In this document: positions 11,652 through 21,226 of the stretch, one piece after another
Layout: the number at the start of each line of letters is the position of its first letter
Numbering within the stretch: position 1 is the stretch's first letter
Assembly: GCF_041438805.1 (NCBI RefSeq)
Contig: NZ_CP109190.1
Location: forward strand, 3,286,001 to 3,350,000
Reading direction: 5' to 3'
DNA length: 64,000 nucleotides
Source: Streptomyces sp. NBC_01707
GTDB lineage: Bacteria; Actinomycetota; Actinomycetes; Streptomycetales; Streptomycetaceae
The notes under the pieces: model-generated
Databases searched by the model: none
What the model was told of the DNA's origin: nothing
Seen by the model: the letters and a program-made list of their open reading frames with translations, nothing else
Position numbers and translations under genes: made by a program

Positions 11652-12791
11652 TCAACCGAAAGTGCCTGGTGACCTGCGGACTACGAGCGCGGTGATGTCG
11701 TCCCGCTGTTTCCTTTCGGAGTGTCGGCTCAGGTCGTTTGCTAGGCAGTCGACGACCTCCCAGGGAGAGACATCCGTCCAGCCCTGTAGGCGTTCCTCGA
11801 GCGGATAGAACGCCCCGGTGCTGCTGCGGGCCTGTGTAACTCCGTCGCTGCAGGCAAGAAGGGTGGCGCCGAGTGGGAACGGGAACCACACGACGGTCCG
11901 CGGTTCCAGGGCAAGGTCCGCAAGACCGAGTGGCACGCCGGGGTCCCCGAGCAGCACGGGGGTGACTGGTCCCTCGTTCAGCACATAGGGCGGGAGGTGG
12001 CCGCAGTTGACGGCTTGTGTTTCAGTCGAAGCGTCGACTCCCAGAACGAGGGCGGTGACGAACCGCTCAGGTTCGCCCATCTGTTGGGCGAAGGCGTTGT
12101 GTCGGGCGACGGCGCTTTCCAGGGACTCCACGACGGCGGTGAGCGTCGGTTCTTGTAGGGCGGCCTCGCGGAACGCTCCGAGCGTGGCGAAAGCAGCTCC
12201 TATCGCAGGTAGCCCCTTACCCTGGACGTCACCGAGGAGTAGACGCGTACCGAAAGGCGAGGCCACCACCTCGTAAATGTCTCCTCCAACCAGCCGGTCC
12301 TCCTCCACCGGCAGGTACAGCCCGTCAACCACCACCTGGTCGGTGATTATTGGGAGGGGGCGTAGCACCTGCCGTTGCAAGGCGACAGCCGTAGATCGGA
12401 CCCGACGCAGAGCCCGCTCGCGCCGGACCCGTCTGCAGCAAATCAGGACAAAAAACACACCGAGGACGACGGCCAACACCATGACGATCACGGAGTCGTA
12501 CCAGGAGGGAAGCGGCCGGTAGATCAGCACACCTGTGATGCAGATCAACATCCAGCCGACTGCGTAGGCAGTCTGACGCACCGTGCCGATCACCGCCGGG
12601 AAAGCGGGCAGTAGGACCAGGAGGGGGGCGAGCCGCACCGTCTGGTCATCGATTACCAGTTCCAGCAGCACTATCGGAACGGTCAATACGACCACATATA
12701 CCATCGGGGCCTTGACGGTGCCTGTGTCACACAGTTCGTCCACGCGCCCGGCACGCGGTGCAAGCGGCGGACGGGGTGCGCGTAGCGACAT
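11652..12791 (-). CDS. Membrane-anchored SpoIIE/PP2C-type phosphatase
   Basis: About 379 residues if read from the ATG at 12791; upstream in-frame starts at 12806 and 12872 exist and none has a clear ribosome site, so the start is uncertain. Residues 30-130 form four hydrophobic segments (MVYVVVLTVPIVLLELVI, APLLVLLPAFPAVIG, VGWMLICITGVLIY, VIVMVLAVVLGVFFVLICC). A PP2C/SpoIIE domain follows, with the metal-binding aspartates in VGGDIYEVVAS and LLLGDVQGKG, and ends RKQRDDITALVV. Such phosphatases dephosphorylate STAS anti-anti-sigma factors and so control stress sigma factors. One of three SpoIIE proteins in 7 kb. Confidence 0.9.
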   Translation of the reverse strand: MSLRAPRPPLAPRAGRVDELCDTGTVKAPMVYVVVLTVPIVLLELVIDDQTVRLAPLLVLLPAFPAVIGTVRQTAYAVGWMLICITGVLIYRPLPSWYDSVIVMVLAVVLGVFFVLICCRRVRRERALRRVRSTAVALQRQVLRPLPIITDQVVVDGLYLPVEEDRLVGGDIYEVVASPFGTRLLLGDVQGKGLPAIGAAFATLGAFREAALQEPTLTAVVESLESAVARHNAFAQQMGEPERFVTALVLGVDASTETQAVNCGHLPPYVLNEGPVTPVLLGDPGVPLGLADLALEPRTVVWFPFPLGATLLACSDGVTQARSSTGAFYPLEERLQGWTDVSPWEVVDCLANDLSRHSERKQRDDITALVVRRSPGTFG

Positions 12792-13008
12792 ACGCCGACA
12801 AAACATACTATTCAGGGTCTCGCAGTCCGTCCACCCCGGCAAACTGCTGGCGACGTGGCGTTCACTCACCACTCAAGCCGCGGCGCCCCGAAGCCGGCAA
12901 CCGGTCGCCGTGCTCACCCCGGAGAAAGCGCGTTCATGACCCCTCCGGGCTTGAGTACACGAAACGGGATGCCCGGCCTCCAGCCAGTTGCAACTGCCCG
13001 GCCAAGGA

Positions 13009-13938
13009 CTACGGTCCATTGGGCTCGACGGTGACGGGTGGTCTGCTGTTCACGTCGTCACGGAGGATGACCACCGGGCAGGTCGCGTGGTGGACGCAGT
13101 GCTGGCTCACCGAGCCGAGCAGCGCCTCGGCGAATCCCCCGTGCCCACGGTTTCCGACAACGAGCAGTTCCGCCCCTTGCGCCTTGTCCAGCAAAACTTG
13201 AACGGTGTTACCGAACTGCTTGCTCTCACGGATCTCGACCGGCGGCTCGGGCCCCACGACTTCGTCGATGCTCTCACGCAGCACCTGGGCAGCCAGCCTG
13301 TCGAAGTCGCCGGTGACCAGTGCGTCGCTCATCCCGTAGGCCGGCGGGTACTGCCAGGCGATCACCACGTCCACAATGCCCCGCCGGAGCCGAGCCTGGT
13401 CCACGGCCCACCGCAAGGCGGCCTTGGACGAATGCGAGCCATCGACTCCGACCACGATCCGACCAGGCGGTGAAATACCTACCGTCATCTCAGCCGCCTT
13501 CGGGCCGCGAACGACGACCACAGGGCAGGTCGCGTAGTGAACACAATGCTGCCCCACGGATCCCAGCAGCGCCTCGGAGAATCCACCATGCCCTCGGTTC
13601 CCCACGACCAGAATTTCCGCCGACCGCGAGGTGTCCACCAACGCGCCCGCGGGATTCCCTTCGAGCACGCGGCATCGGATCTCGACCGGGTGCTCCGGTC
13701 CGATGGCTGCGTCGATGGCTTCGTGCAAAAGCGTGCCAGCCCGCTCTATGTACGGGGTCCGATCCGGCGCAAAAGGGATTCCGTACCAGGTGAAGGGCAT
13801 TTCCCAGACGGTAACCGCCTCCACTGACGCCGCTGTCAACTCCGCTTGCCTGACCGCCCACCGCAGGGCAACCTTCGACGGTTCGGAACCATCGATACCC
13901 ACCACGATGCGTGCGCTCGACGCCTCTTCGACGCTCAT
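13009..13938 (-). CDS. Universal stress protein with tandem domains
   Basis: 309 residues from the ATG at 13938, chosen because GGGAGGTG lies five bases upstream. Two USP domains follow each other: the first has RIVVGIDGSEPSKVALRW and VVGNRGHGGFSEALLGSVGQ, the second has RIVVGVDGSHSSKAALRW and VVGNRGHGGFAEALLGSVSQ. Both have the complete G-2x-G-9x-G-S nucleotide loop, so both are expected to bind ATP. The two halves are more like each other than like the single-domain protein at 2668-3126, consistent with internal duplication. Tandem stress proteins of this size are typical members of the DosR-like regulons of actinobacteria. Confidence 0.95.
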   Translation of the reverse strand: MSVEEASSARIVVGIDGSEPSKVALRWAVRQAELTAASVEAVTVWEMPFTWYGIPFAPDRTPYIERAGTLLHEAIDAAIGPEHPVEIRCRVLEGNPAGALVDTSRSAEILVVGNRGHGGFSEALLGSVGQHCVHYATCPVVVVRGPKAAEMTVGISPPGRIVVGVDGSHSSKAALRWAVDQARLRRGIVDVVIAWQYPPAYGMSDALVTGDFDRLAAQVLRESIDEVVGPEPPVEIRESKQFGNTVQVLLDKAQGAELLVVGNRGHGGFAEALLGSVSQHCVHHATCPVVILRDDVNSRPPVTVEPNGP

Positions 13939-14639
13939 TCGGCACCTCCCACCGTCTCCCTCCACCCCATCCTGCGCCTGCGGGTTCATTTGCGCGCAGA
14001 TGAAGCTGAGGCCGGAGTCCGGGCAGTGCCGCGTGACGCAGGTGCTCGACAAGCGCTGCGGTGGTCATCGACGAAGTCCGACTCTTTGCGCCCCAGGCCC
14101 AAATGCCGACGGCCTGACCAGGGTTCCTGCAAAGCCTGCCGAGTATGCCGCCATCGAGCTTGCGACACCGTCATGACACATGCTGAGGTCCAGCAAGCGC
14201 AGCGCTCGCCCGCTCCACCTGGTTGGTGGGCTACGACGACCCCATGGCCAGCGGCGCCTGGCCTGGGCTGCCGGAATGCCCCTGCTGGTCGCCTACATCA
14301 GCCCGCTTCCCTCCCCTCAACTACCCAGGATTCACAGTTCCGGCCCCTGCAGCCCCGCAGGCCGACGCGCCTGAGAGCATCAAGCCGACGCACTCGTACT
14401 TGGCGGCCCAGAGCACCGCTTGCACCGTCTGATCGGCTCGGTGCCCGCACGAATGGCCCGGGACCGCCCACTTCCCTCTCATCGTGGTCCCGTGATCCGA
14501 TCCGGGCCAATGGCAGCCCAGCGGTGGGAGGCGAGATCCTCGTAGCGCGACGCGCACCTGTCTGGCGCTCGCAGTACGGTGGCCATGCAGGGAAGGCGGC
14601 CACAGCCCTATCGGCTCCCGACCCGCCGGGAGGTGCCCC
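13939..14639. other. 700-base gap between divergent genes, no gene seen
   Basis: The region separates the minus-strand USP gene from the plus-strand phosphatase. Frames present here lack ribosome sites and family motifs. It must contain both promoters, but I could not identify a specific operator. Confidence 0.5.
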
Positions 14640-15998
14640 ATGTCGATTGATCCAGAGCCACCGGAAGAGGCAGCCGGGCACGTCACCGCCGCATTGGAGG
14701 AGAGCGGCCGACTGCCCGACAAGCAGTCCTCCGAGGAACTGAACACCCAGGTACGACAGTTGACCATGGATCAGCGCCTGCTGCGACGCCTGCTGGACGC
14801 GGTGGTGGCCATCAGCGCCGACATGGACCCCCGTGCCGTACTCCAGCACATCGTGGAAACCGCCGCCGATCTCATCGCCGCCCGTTACGGCGCGCTGGGG
14901 GTGCTCGGGGACAGCGGAGACATCGTCGACCTGATCACCGTCGGGGTGGACGACGAGAAGCTCAGGGCCGCCTCCGGTCTCCCACAAGGGCACGGTCTGC
15001 TGCGCGGCCTGATCGCTGAATGCCAGCCCTTGCGGGTCGACGAGATCGCCGCCGACCCCCGCTCGGCCGGCTTCCCGCCCGACCACCCGGTGATGACAAC
15101 ACTCCTGGGTGTCCCACTGACTGTCCGCGACACCCTCTACGGCACCCTCTACCTCGCAGACAAACACGACGGCACACCGTTCAGCGAGGAAGACCAGGCG
15201 CTGCTGACCGCGCTGGCCAGTGCCGCGAGCGTCAGCATCGAAAATGCCCGCCTGTACGAGCGCCTCCGACGCAGCACCGAAAACTTCCAGCGCCGCCTGC
15301 TGCCCACCCTGCCCGACCTGGGCCCCCTCGCCGTCGAAGGCGCCTACCAACCGGCCTCCGACCTCCCCCGGCTCGGCGGGGACTGGTACGACGCCCTGCT
15401 CCTGCCGGATGGCGCCACGTGCGTCGTGATCGGAGATGTCACCGGCCACGACGTCGAAGCCGCCCCCCTGATGGGCCAGATCCGCAACATGCTGCGCGCC
15501 CTCGCCTACGACCACGGCGGGCCGCCCAGCCTGATCGTATCGAGACTCGACCACGCCCTGACCATGTTCGATGATCCCCCCACGGCCACGCTGGTCTGCG
15601 GTCGCATCGAGGAGGGCCGTGACGGGTACACCTTCCGCTGGAGCAACGCCGGACACCTCCCGCCCCTGCTGATCGGCGCGGACGGTGACACCGGCTACCT
15701 CGCTCCCACCCAGCACGGCATTCCGGTGGGCATCGATCCCTCCATCCCCCGGTTCACCCACGAGCACCCGCTCCCGCCCGGCAGCACCTTGCTGCTGTTC
15801 ACCGACGGGCTGGTGGAGCGCCGCAACCAGGACATCGACACGGGCCTTGCCGCCCTGGCCGGCCACGCCGCCCGCCTGGCCACGGCACCCCTGCCCCAGC
15901 TGTGCGCCGACCTCGTCGCAGGGCAGGACCAAGTATTCGACGACGATGTTGCGTTGCTCGCCCTGCGCACACCCGACTCGCTGTCAACTGCGGCGTGA
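14640..15998 (+). CDS. GAF-domain SpoIIE/PP2C-type phosphatase
   Basis: 452 residues. After a short charged N-terminus (SSEELNTQVRQLTMDQRLL) comes a GAF domain at about residues 45-200 (LLDAVVAISADMDPRAVLQH, GVPLTVRDTLYGTLYLADK), then the phosphatase domain with LGGDWYDALLLPDGATCVV and IGDVTGHDVEAAPLMGQIRN and the closing DDDVALLALR. The metal-binding aspartates are present. GAF domains of this arrangement resemble those of the redox and gas sensors of the DevS family, but no haem-binding histidine can be assigned by eye. Predicted role: cytoplasmic switch that dephosphorylates an anti-anti-sigma factor, for which the STAS protein at 19421-19840 is a nearby candidate. Confidence 0.92.
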   Translation: MSIDPEPPEEAAGHVTAALEESGRLPDKQSSEELNTQVRQLTMDQRLLRRLLDAVVAISADMDPRAVLQHIVETAADLIAARYGALGVLGDSGDIVDLITVGVDDEKLRAASGLPQGHGLLRGLIAECQPLRVDEIAADPRSAGFPPDHPVMTTLLGVPLTVRDTLYGTLYLADKHDGTPFSEEDQALLTALASAASVSIENARLYERLRRSTENFQRRLLPTLPDLGPLAVEGAYQPASDLPRLGGDWYDALLLPDGATCVVIGDVTGHDVEAAPLMGQIRNMLRALAYDHGGPPSLIVSRLDHALTMFDDPPTATLVCGRIEEGRDGYTFRWSNAGHLPPLLIGADGDTGYLAPTQHGIPVGIDPSIPRFTHEHPLPPGSTLLLFTDGLVERRNQDIDTGLAALAGHAARLATAPLPQLCADLVAGQDQVFDDDVALLALRTPDSLSTAA

Positions 15999-16007
15999 CG
16001 AAGTCGC

Positions 16008-16335
16008 TTGGAGCTCGCGCAGATAGGCGGCGTCACCGTGCGCCTGGACGCCGGCTTCGACTCGGCCAAGACCCGTGCCGAACTCGCCGCGCGCAGTCTG
16101 CACGGTCGCATCGCGCACAAGGGTGAGAAGGTGCCGATCCAGCCGGGCCAGCGCTCGCACGTCGAGCGCACCCACGCGTGGCACAACGCCTCCACCGGCT
16201 CGCCCGATGCTACGAACGCTGCGTCGCGGTCATCGACGCCTTCTCGACCTCGCCAAGACGATCACTGTCCGTAGCCTGCTCCGCAAGGCGTGGACGACCC
16301 ACTGCTGGGGCAACCACCCGAACCGTCGCCCCTGA
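16008..16335 (+). pseudogene. IS5-family transposase, C-terminal remnant
   Basis: Three plus frames together give the end of a Streptomyces IS5-type transposase: VTVRLDAGFDSAKTRAELAA and RSHVERTHAWHNA in one frame, ARCYERCVAVIDAF in the next, and DLAKTITVRSLLRKAWTTHC in the third. The last acidic catalytic residue region (HVERTHAWHN) is visible. The N-terminal two thirds and the inverted repeats are missing, and at least two frameshifts are present, so the element is dead. Confidence 0.85.
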
Positions 16336-16469
16336 GCGCGTGCCTATTTCCGGAACGTCTGGTGTGTTGAATGCCGACATGATCGGTACGTATGCCTATA
16401 GGTACAGCCGCCATCGCCCCGCGGACGTGTCTAGCAGGCCGTCACGGCAGCAGTGCGTATTTTCCCTAT

Positions 16470-19052
16470 ATGGGCGACGATCGGTATATGGGCGACGATC
16501 GGTGTGCCTGGTGCGAAGCTCCACTGCCGGAGTCGGCAGGCCCGGGTCGGCGGTATTGCCATCAGGCGCATCGGCAGGCGGCCTGGCGAGCCAGGCGTCG
16601 CTGGCAGGCGGCGGCAGAGGCGCGGCAGGCGCTGGAGTTCGCGCAAGCGGATCTCCTGACGCAGGTGCAGGCCGCAACCCCGCAGGCGAGCGACTCGCGC
16701 CCGGGGCGAGGAGCGGAGGTCTGCCATGTTGCCGCCGTGGCGGAGGTGCCCGGGCTGGCCGATCAGCTGGTGCGCTGGGCCGTGTTGGCGGACCGACGAA
16801 CCGGGGCCAGCTGGGCGCAGATCGGTGCTGGCCTGGGCATCAGCGCGGAGGCGGCCAGACATCGCTTCAGGCGCCTGGAGGGTTCCCTGCCTGGTGCCGC
16901 TCGGAAGGGTGAGAGCACGAAGGACCTTGCCGGCTTCGGCACTGGCACAGGCTCCGGCACGCATCTACTCGACGCCGCTTTGGACCAGTTCATGCGGGAT
17001 GCAGGCGCCTCCGGGGGTCTGGTGTACCTGCTGCAGCCGGGCGAGCGGGTGCTCCGGCTGACGGTGCTCGCGGGGGTTCCCCGGCAGATCGCCGCGCACT
17101 GGACTCAGGTGCCGCTGGCGGCCCGCACCCCGGCGACCGACGCCGTGCGCGAGCGGCGCTTGGTGTGGATAGGCAGCCAGGAAGAGATGGCGCGACACTA
17201 CCCGCAGATGGCGCTCGCGCTGCCCTACCCCTTCTCGGCAGCCGCTGCCCCGATCACCACCGGCACCACCGTCTGGGGCGCCCTGGTGGTGCGGTGGCCC
17301 AGCTCGCACCCATCGCAGCTGACCCGACACGAACGCAACGCGATCCATACGTCCTGCCGCCGCCTGGGCCTTCTCCTGCGGCAGGCCGCCGACAGCGGCC
17401 ACCCGCTGCTGCCCGGGTCCGAGCCGCAGGTCCTGCCCCCCCTGCGTGCCCGCGCTCGCGGGCCAATCCAACAGGCGGCAGCGGCGGACTTCGCCGAACG
17501 CCTGCCCGGAGGATGCTGCACCTTGGACCTTGACGGCCGGATCACCTTCATCACAACCACCGCCGCCGACCTCCTCGGCGCCAGCGCCGTCGACCTGCTG
17601 GGCGTCCTGCCCAGGCAGGTCCTGCCATGGCTGGACGACCCAGTCGTCGAAGACCGCTACCGGGCCGCGGTACTCAGCCACGAGCCAACCTCCTTCACCG
17701 CCCTGCGCCCACCAGACCAGTGGCTGTCCTTCCACCTCTACCCGGACGTCTTCGGCATCAGCGTCCGCATCGCCCCGGCCTCGCCGGCCCCTGCCTCGGA
17801 GACGTCAGAAGTTCTGCACCCCGCACCGCCGGCCGCACCAGGCCGGTCGACCGCCCACCACCACCTGATGCACCTCGCCACCACGCTGACCGACGCCGCC
17901 GGGGTCACGGACGTGATCGACCGGATCGCTGACCTGATCCCGACCGCCTTCCATGCCCAAGCCCTCGCCCTGATGATCGCCGAGGAGGGCCGGCTACGGA
18001 TCATCGGATACCGCGGCTACACCGCCGCACTCATGGACCGCTTCGACGGCATCCCCCTGACCTCGGACACCCCTGCCGTGGATGTCCTGAACAGCGGCCT
18101 CCCCAGCTTCTACGCCACCTTCACGGACCTCAAGCGCGCTTATCCCCCCGCCGTCCTGCAGGACGGCAAGGCCGCCTGGGCCTTCCTGCCCCTGATCGCC
18201 TCCGGCCGCCCCGTCGGTTCGCTGGTCCTCGCGTACGACCGGCCGCATCCCTTCACGCCCGAGGAACGAGCTGTCCTCACCGCGACCGCCGGACTGATCG
18301 CCCAGGCTCTGGACCGCGCCCGCCTCTACGACGCCAATCAGGCTCTCGCCCACAGTCTGCAAGCCAGCCTGCTGCCTCAAGCGCTGCCCCGCATCCCCGG
18401 CCTGGACGTGGCCACCCGCTACCTCCCCACCGCTCACGGCATGGACGTCGGCGGCGACTTCTACGACCTCATGCATCTCGACACCGACCTCGCCGCCGCA
18501 ACAATCGGCGACGTCCAAGGCCACAACGTGAACGCCGCCGTCCTCATGGGGCAGGTCCGCACCGCCGTCCACGCCACCGCTGGCGCATCGCCCGGCCAAG
18601 TCCTCGCCCGCACCAACCGCCTGCTCACCGACCTCGACCCCGGCCTGTTCACCAGCTGCCTCTACGTCCAGCTCGACCTGGCACGCCACCGCGTCTGCCT
18701 GGCCACCGCCGGCCACCCGCCCCCACTCCTGCGCCACCCCGACCTACACACTGAGATCCTCCCGCTGATACCCGGACTCCTGCTCGGCATCGACCCCGAC
18801 GCCGAATACCCAGAGACCAACATCCCCCTACCGCCCGGAGCTGTGCTCGCCCTGTACACCGATGGACTCGTCGAAACCCCCGGCATCGACATCGATGACG
18901 CCACCGCCGACCTCGCCGACCAACTCGCACAAGCCCGGGACCAGACCCTCGACGCCCTCGCCGACACCCTCATCCACCACGCCCAACGGGTCGCCCCCCG
19001 CAACGACGACATCGCCCTGCTCCTCATCCAGCCTCAACAACACGGCCGCTGA
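16470..19052 (+). CDS. Multi-sensor SpoIIE phosphatase with zinc-finger and HTH N-terminus
   Basis: 860 residues from the ATG at 16470; a second ATG 18 bases on (16488) lies in a perfect tandem repeat of the start, so either may be used. Order of parts: a small zinc-finger-like segment CAWCEAPLPESAGPGRRYCH with a following arginine-rich helix (residues 10-45); an HTH-like segment TGASWAQIGAGLGISAEAAR (about 115-145); GAF (about 170-310); PAS (about 365-460; CCTLDLDGRITFITTTAADL); a second GAF (about 490-650); and SpoIIE/PP2C (about 660-860; VGGDFYDLMHLDTDLAAATI, GDVQGHNVNAAVLMGQ, RNDDIALLLI). The phosphatase end should act on an anti-anti-sigma factor. The DNA-binding-like front is unusual for this family. 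A GC-rich hairpin terminator follows closely. Confidence 0.9.
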   Translation: MGDDRYMGDDRCAWCEAPLPESAGPGRRYCHQAHRQAAWRARRRWQAAAEARQALEFAQADLLTQVQAATPQASDSRPGRGAEVCHVAAVAEVPGLADQLVRWAVLADRRTGASWAQIGAGLGISAEAARHRFRRLEGSLPGAARKGESTKDLAGFGTGTGSGTHLLDAALDQFMRDAGASGGLVYLLQPGERVLRLTVLAGVPRQIAAHWTQVPLAARTPATDAVRERRLVWIGSQEEMARHYPQMALALPYPFSAAAAPITTGTTVWGALVVRWPSSHPSQLTRHERNAIHTSCRRLGLLLRQAADSGHPLLPGSEPQVLPPLRARARGPIQQAAAADFAERLPGGCCTLDLDGRITFITTTAADLLGASAVDLLGVLPRQVLPWLDDPVVEDRYRAAVLSHEPTSFTALRPPDQWLSFHLYPDVFGISVRIAPASPAPASETSEVLHPAPPAAPGRSTAHHHLMHLATTLTDAAGVTDVIDRIADLIPTAFHAQALALMIAEEGRLRIIGYRGYTAALMDRFDGIPLTSDTPAVDVLNSGLPSFYATFTDLKRAYPPAVLQDGKAAWAFLPLIASGRPVGSLVLAYDRPHPFTPEERAVLTATAGLIAQALDRARLYDANQALAHSLQASLLPQALPRIPGLDVATRYLPTAHGMDVGGDFYDLMHLDTDLAAATIGDVQGHNVNAAVLMGQVRTAVHATAGASPGQVLARTNRLLTDLDPGLFTSCLYVQLDLARHRVCLATAGHPPPLLRHPDLHTEILPLIPGLLLGIDPDAEYPETNIPLPPGAVLALYTDGLVETPGIDIDDATADLADQLAQARDQTLDALADTLIHHAQRVAPRNDDIALLLIQPQQHGR

Positions 19053-19064
19053 CACCAAAAGCCC

Positions 19065-19081
19065 GCCCCGCACGGCGGGGC
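19065..19081 (+). terminator. GC-rich hairpin after the SpoIIE gene
   Basis: GCCCCGC at 19065-19071 pairs perfectly with GCGGGGC at 19075-19081 around a three-base loop, 12 bases after the stop codon. There is no T-run, as is usual in Streptomyces. Confidence 0.7.
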
Positions 19082-19420
19082 TCCTGTCTCCGCCCCGCCC
19101 ACGCCGCCGGGCTCGGTGAAGCATGCCTACCTTTCGAGACCACCCGATCGGAGCCGGTGGAAGGCGTTCTGCCACACGTGCGCGATCAGTTTGAGCCGGG
19201 CGAAGACGCCGAGCCGGATCCACTTGATCCAGTCGCTGATACGGCTACGGTGGCAATCCAACGGGTGGGCCGATCGACCGTAGGGCGCTTGGGTAGCGGG
19301 TCGCGCATGATGGAAGGACGGGCACAGCTCTCCCCCAGGGGTCACAGAGCATTGCAAATCCATGATCACCGGGGCCTGTGCCACCTTGTGGGGCCCCACG
19401 CCGCCTATCCGCGCGAGCTC

Positions 19421-19840
19421 TTAAGACCCTTTTTTCACAGACGGAGAATGTGGCCAGTCCGCCAGGCCGTCGGGCGATGGAGTACGTTGCGTTGCCTCCT
19501 CCGGTGAGTGGTAGATCTGGTAAGTCGCGTGCAGGCCGCTGATCTCGAAGACCCTGACTATCGGGCCAGGGGTGTACGTGATACGCAGTGAGCCACCGTG
19601 TTCACGGATGCGTTTCGTGATCGCCACGACCATGCCCAGTCCCATCGAGTCCATGAAGGGAACGAAGCACAGGTCCAGAACGAAGTGACGGTGTCCCTCA
19701 CCGAGAAGCCTGATCACTGCCTCGCGGATCATGGGAGAGGTACGGAGGTCCACATCGCCGTCGACCTCAACGACGGTCCAGCCGTTCACCACGTCGTAAC
19801 TCACGGTCACGTGCTCGTCCCGGATGATGTTGGTTCGCAT
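19421..19840 (-). CDS. STAS-domain anti-anti-sigma factor
   Basis: 139 residues. The ATG at 19840 is preferred over the one at 19846 because AGAGGG lies six bases before it and directly abuts the other. A single STAS domain: TVVEVDGDVDLRTSPMIREA, then VLDLCFVPFMDSMGLGMVVA with the conserved serine (DSMGLG) that anti-sigma kinases phosphorylate, and GGSLRITYTPGPIVRVFEIS. A charged tail of about 25 residues follows. The unphosphorylated form would bind an anti-sigma kinase and free a stress sigma factor; the SpoIIE phosphatases nearby are plausible partners, but no kinase gene is visible in the window. Confidence 0.93.
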   Translation of the reverse strand: MRTNIIRDEHVTVSYDVVNGWTVVEVDGDVDLRTSPMIREAVIRLLGEGHRHFVLDLCFVPFMDSMGLGMVVAITKRIREHGGSLRITYTPGPIVRVFEISGLHATYQIYHSPEEATQRTPSPDGLADWPHSPSVKKGS

Positions 19841-20329
19841 TGCCATCCCTCTTCACGTCTTCGGACAGCCGCACACCCGCACGGCGATCAACTCAACGCC
19901 TGGTCAGCGACTCAAGTGGGAAAAGTTCGGTCGGCGACCACCTCCTGCCAGCATGGCCGCTCACAGCTCGGTGGCGCGGGCGTCGCCGTAAATCGCGAGC
20001 ATCCTGTCGACGTCATCGCGGCGCAGTTAGCGCAGCTCAGGCGCTGTCTGCGGAGGGAAGGACGCTCACCCGCGTGGAGCTGAAGAGAGCACGGGGGCAC
20101 CGGTCATCGCGCGAGGCTGGAGGCAGAAAGTGGGGGAGGTGGTCTCGCGGTAGTCGTATCCCGCCGACGACGTTCGTGGGTCACGGTTACGGAGAGGCCG
20201 AGCACATGGTCAGGGCTCTCGACGGAGGTCTGGGGTCGTAGCACGTGCTGCCTCGCTAAGGGTGTGGGGCACATGGGCGTTACATAACAGCAAGCCAGCC
20301 GACGACTTGGTTGCCCGAATCGGCGCACA
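19841..20329. other. 490-base gap, no gene seen
   Basis: Short frames here have no ribosome site or family pattern. The promoter of the STAS gene must lie at its left end. Confidence 0.5.
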
Positions 20330-21226
20330 TCAGATGGCCACCGCGGAGCGCAGGCCGACGCGCGAGTTTGAGAGGTGAAGTCGGTAGCGAAGGAACAGAT
20401 ACGAATCCCGTCGCCGGGCGCTGATCAGATCCATCCATGCCGGTTGCTCTGGCAACAGTTCGAGTCCGGCGATCAACCCGGGGCGGGGGGTATCGGCACG
20501 GCCGGCGAGTACCGGGGATGTCGTGAGGAACAGTTCATCCAGCAAGCCCTCACCGAGCAGGTTGCCGATGAGGTGCGGCCCGCCCTCAGTGAGCACCGTG
20601 GTATGTCCGTGAGCGTGTAGAGCCGCGAGTATGTCGGCCATACGGACGGTCGAGCCTTCCCTTGTGGGGAGTACGGTGCACGCTGGCGGCAGGCGTCCGT
20701 CCAGTCGGCGGGTGCCGTCCATGGTGGTGGCCACGAGCGCGCCCGACTGCAGGGCTGGGTGTTCTGTCGGGAGGTCTCCGCTCGCGGTGACCACGACTAG
20801 TTCCGGTTGGGTAGCGCGGCCCAGGCTGCGTCGTAGCTCACCGAAGTCGGGGGCTGCTTGTGGGCAGACGTGGTCGGGTGTCCACTTGTGGCTGGGTGTG
20901 GCTCGGAGTGTGCCGGCTCCGATGAGTACGGCGTCGGCGCATGCACGCAGCAGTCCCATGACGAATCGGTCCGCGGGATTGCGACCACTGATCGCCGAGC
21001 CGGAGGAGAGGAATTCGGGGCCGAGGGCTGCAACGCCGTCGATGGAAGTGACAAAGTTCGCGTACACACACGGTGGGGTGAAACCCAGATCGCCGCCGTA
21101 GACGGTGGCGAGTGCCGGCGGCAGACCAGAGCCGGGCTGCCCGGCCTCCTCGTACAGCAGATCCAGGGGTTCCAACGAGCCTGTCTGTCTCCCGCTAAGG
21201 GGGTGGGCGGCGCTGTCCTCAGCCAT
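20330..21226 (-). CDS. RibD C-terminal-type (dihydrofolate-reductase-fold) reductase
   Basis: 298 residues from the ATG at 21226, which overlaps the stop of folE by eight bases. The fold is marked by VYANFVTSIDGVAALG, ADAVLIGAGTLRATP near residue 110 and VLTEGGPHLIGNLLGEG near 220, the substrate- and NADPH-binding strands of the RibD reductase/DHFR superfamily. Without a deaminase domain it is a stand-alone pyrimidine-reductase-like protein of unknown substrate. Its translational coupling to GTP cyclohydrolase I suggests a job on a pterin or pyrimidine made from GTP, rather than core riboflavin synthesis (inference). Confidence 0.85.
   Translation of the reverse strand: MAEDSAAHPLSGRQTGSLEPLDLLYEEAGQPGSGLPPALATVYGGDLGFTPPCVYANFVTSIDGVAALGPEFLSSGSAISGRNPADRFVMGLLRACADAVLIGAGTLRATPSHKWTPDHVCPQAAPDFGELRRSLGRATQPELVVVTASGDLPTEHPALQSGALVATTMDGTRRLDGRLPPACTVLPTREGSTVRMADILAALHAHGHTTVLTEGGPHLIGNLLGEGLLDELFLTTSPVLAGRADTPRPGLIAGLELLPEQPAWMDLISARRRDSYLFLRYRLHLSNSRVGLRSAVAI

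Noticed and set aside
14298..15932. 544-codon open frame on the minus strand
   Set aside because: Antisense to the GAF-SpoIIE phosphatase, whose domains are clear on the plus strand.
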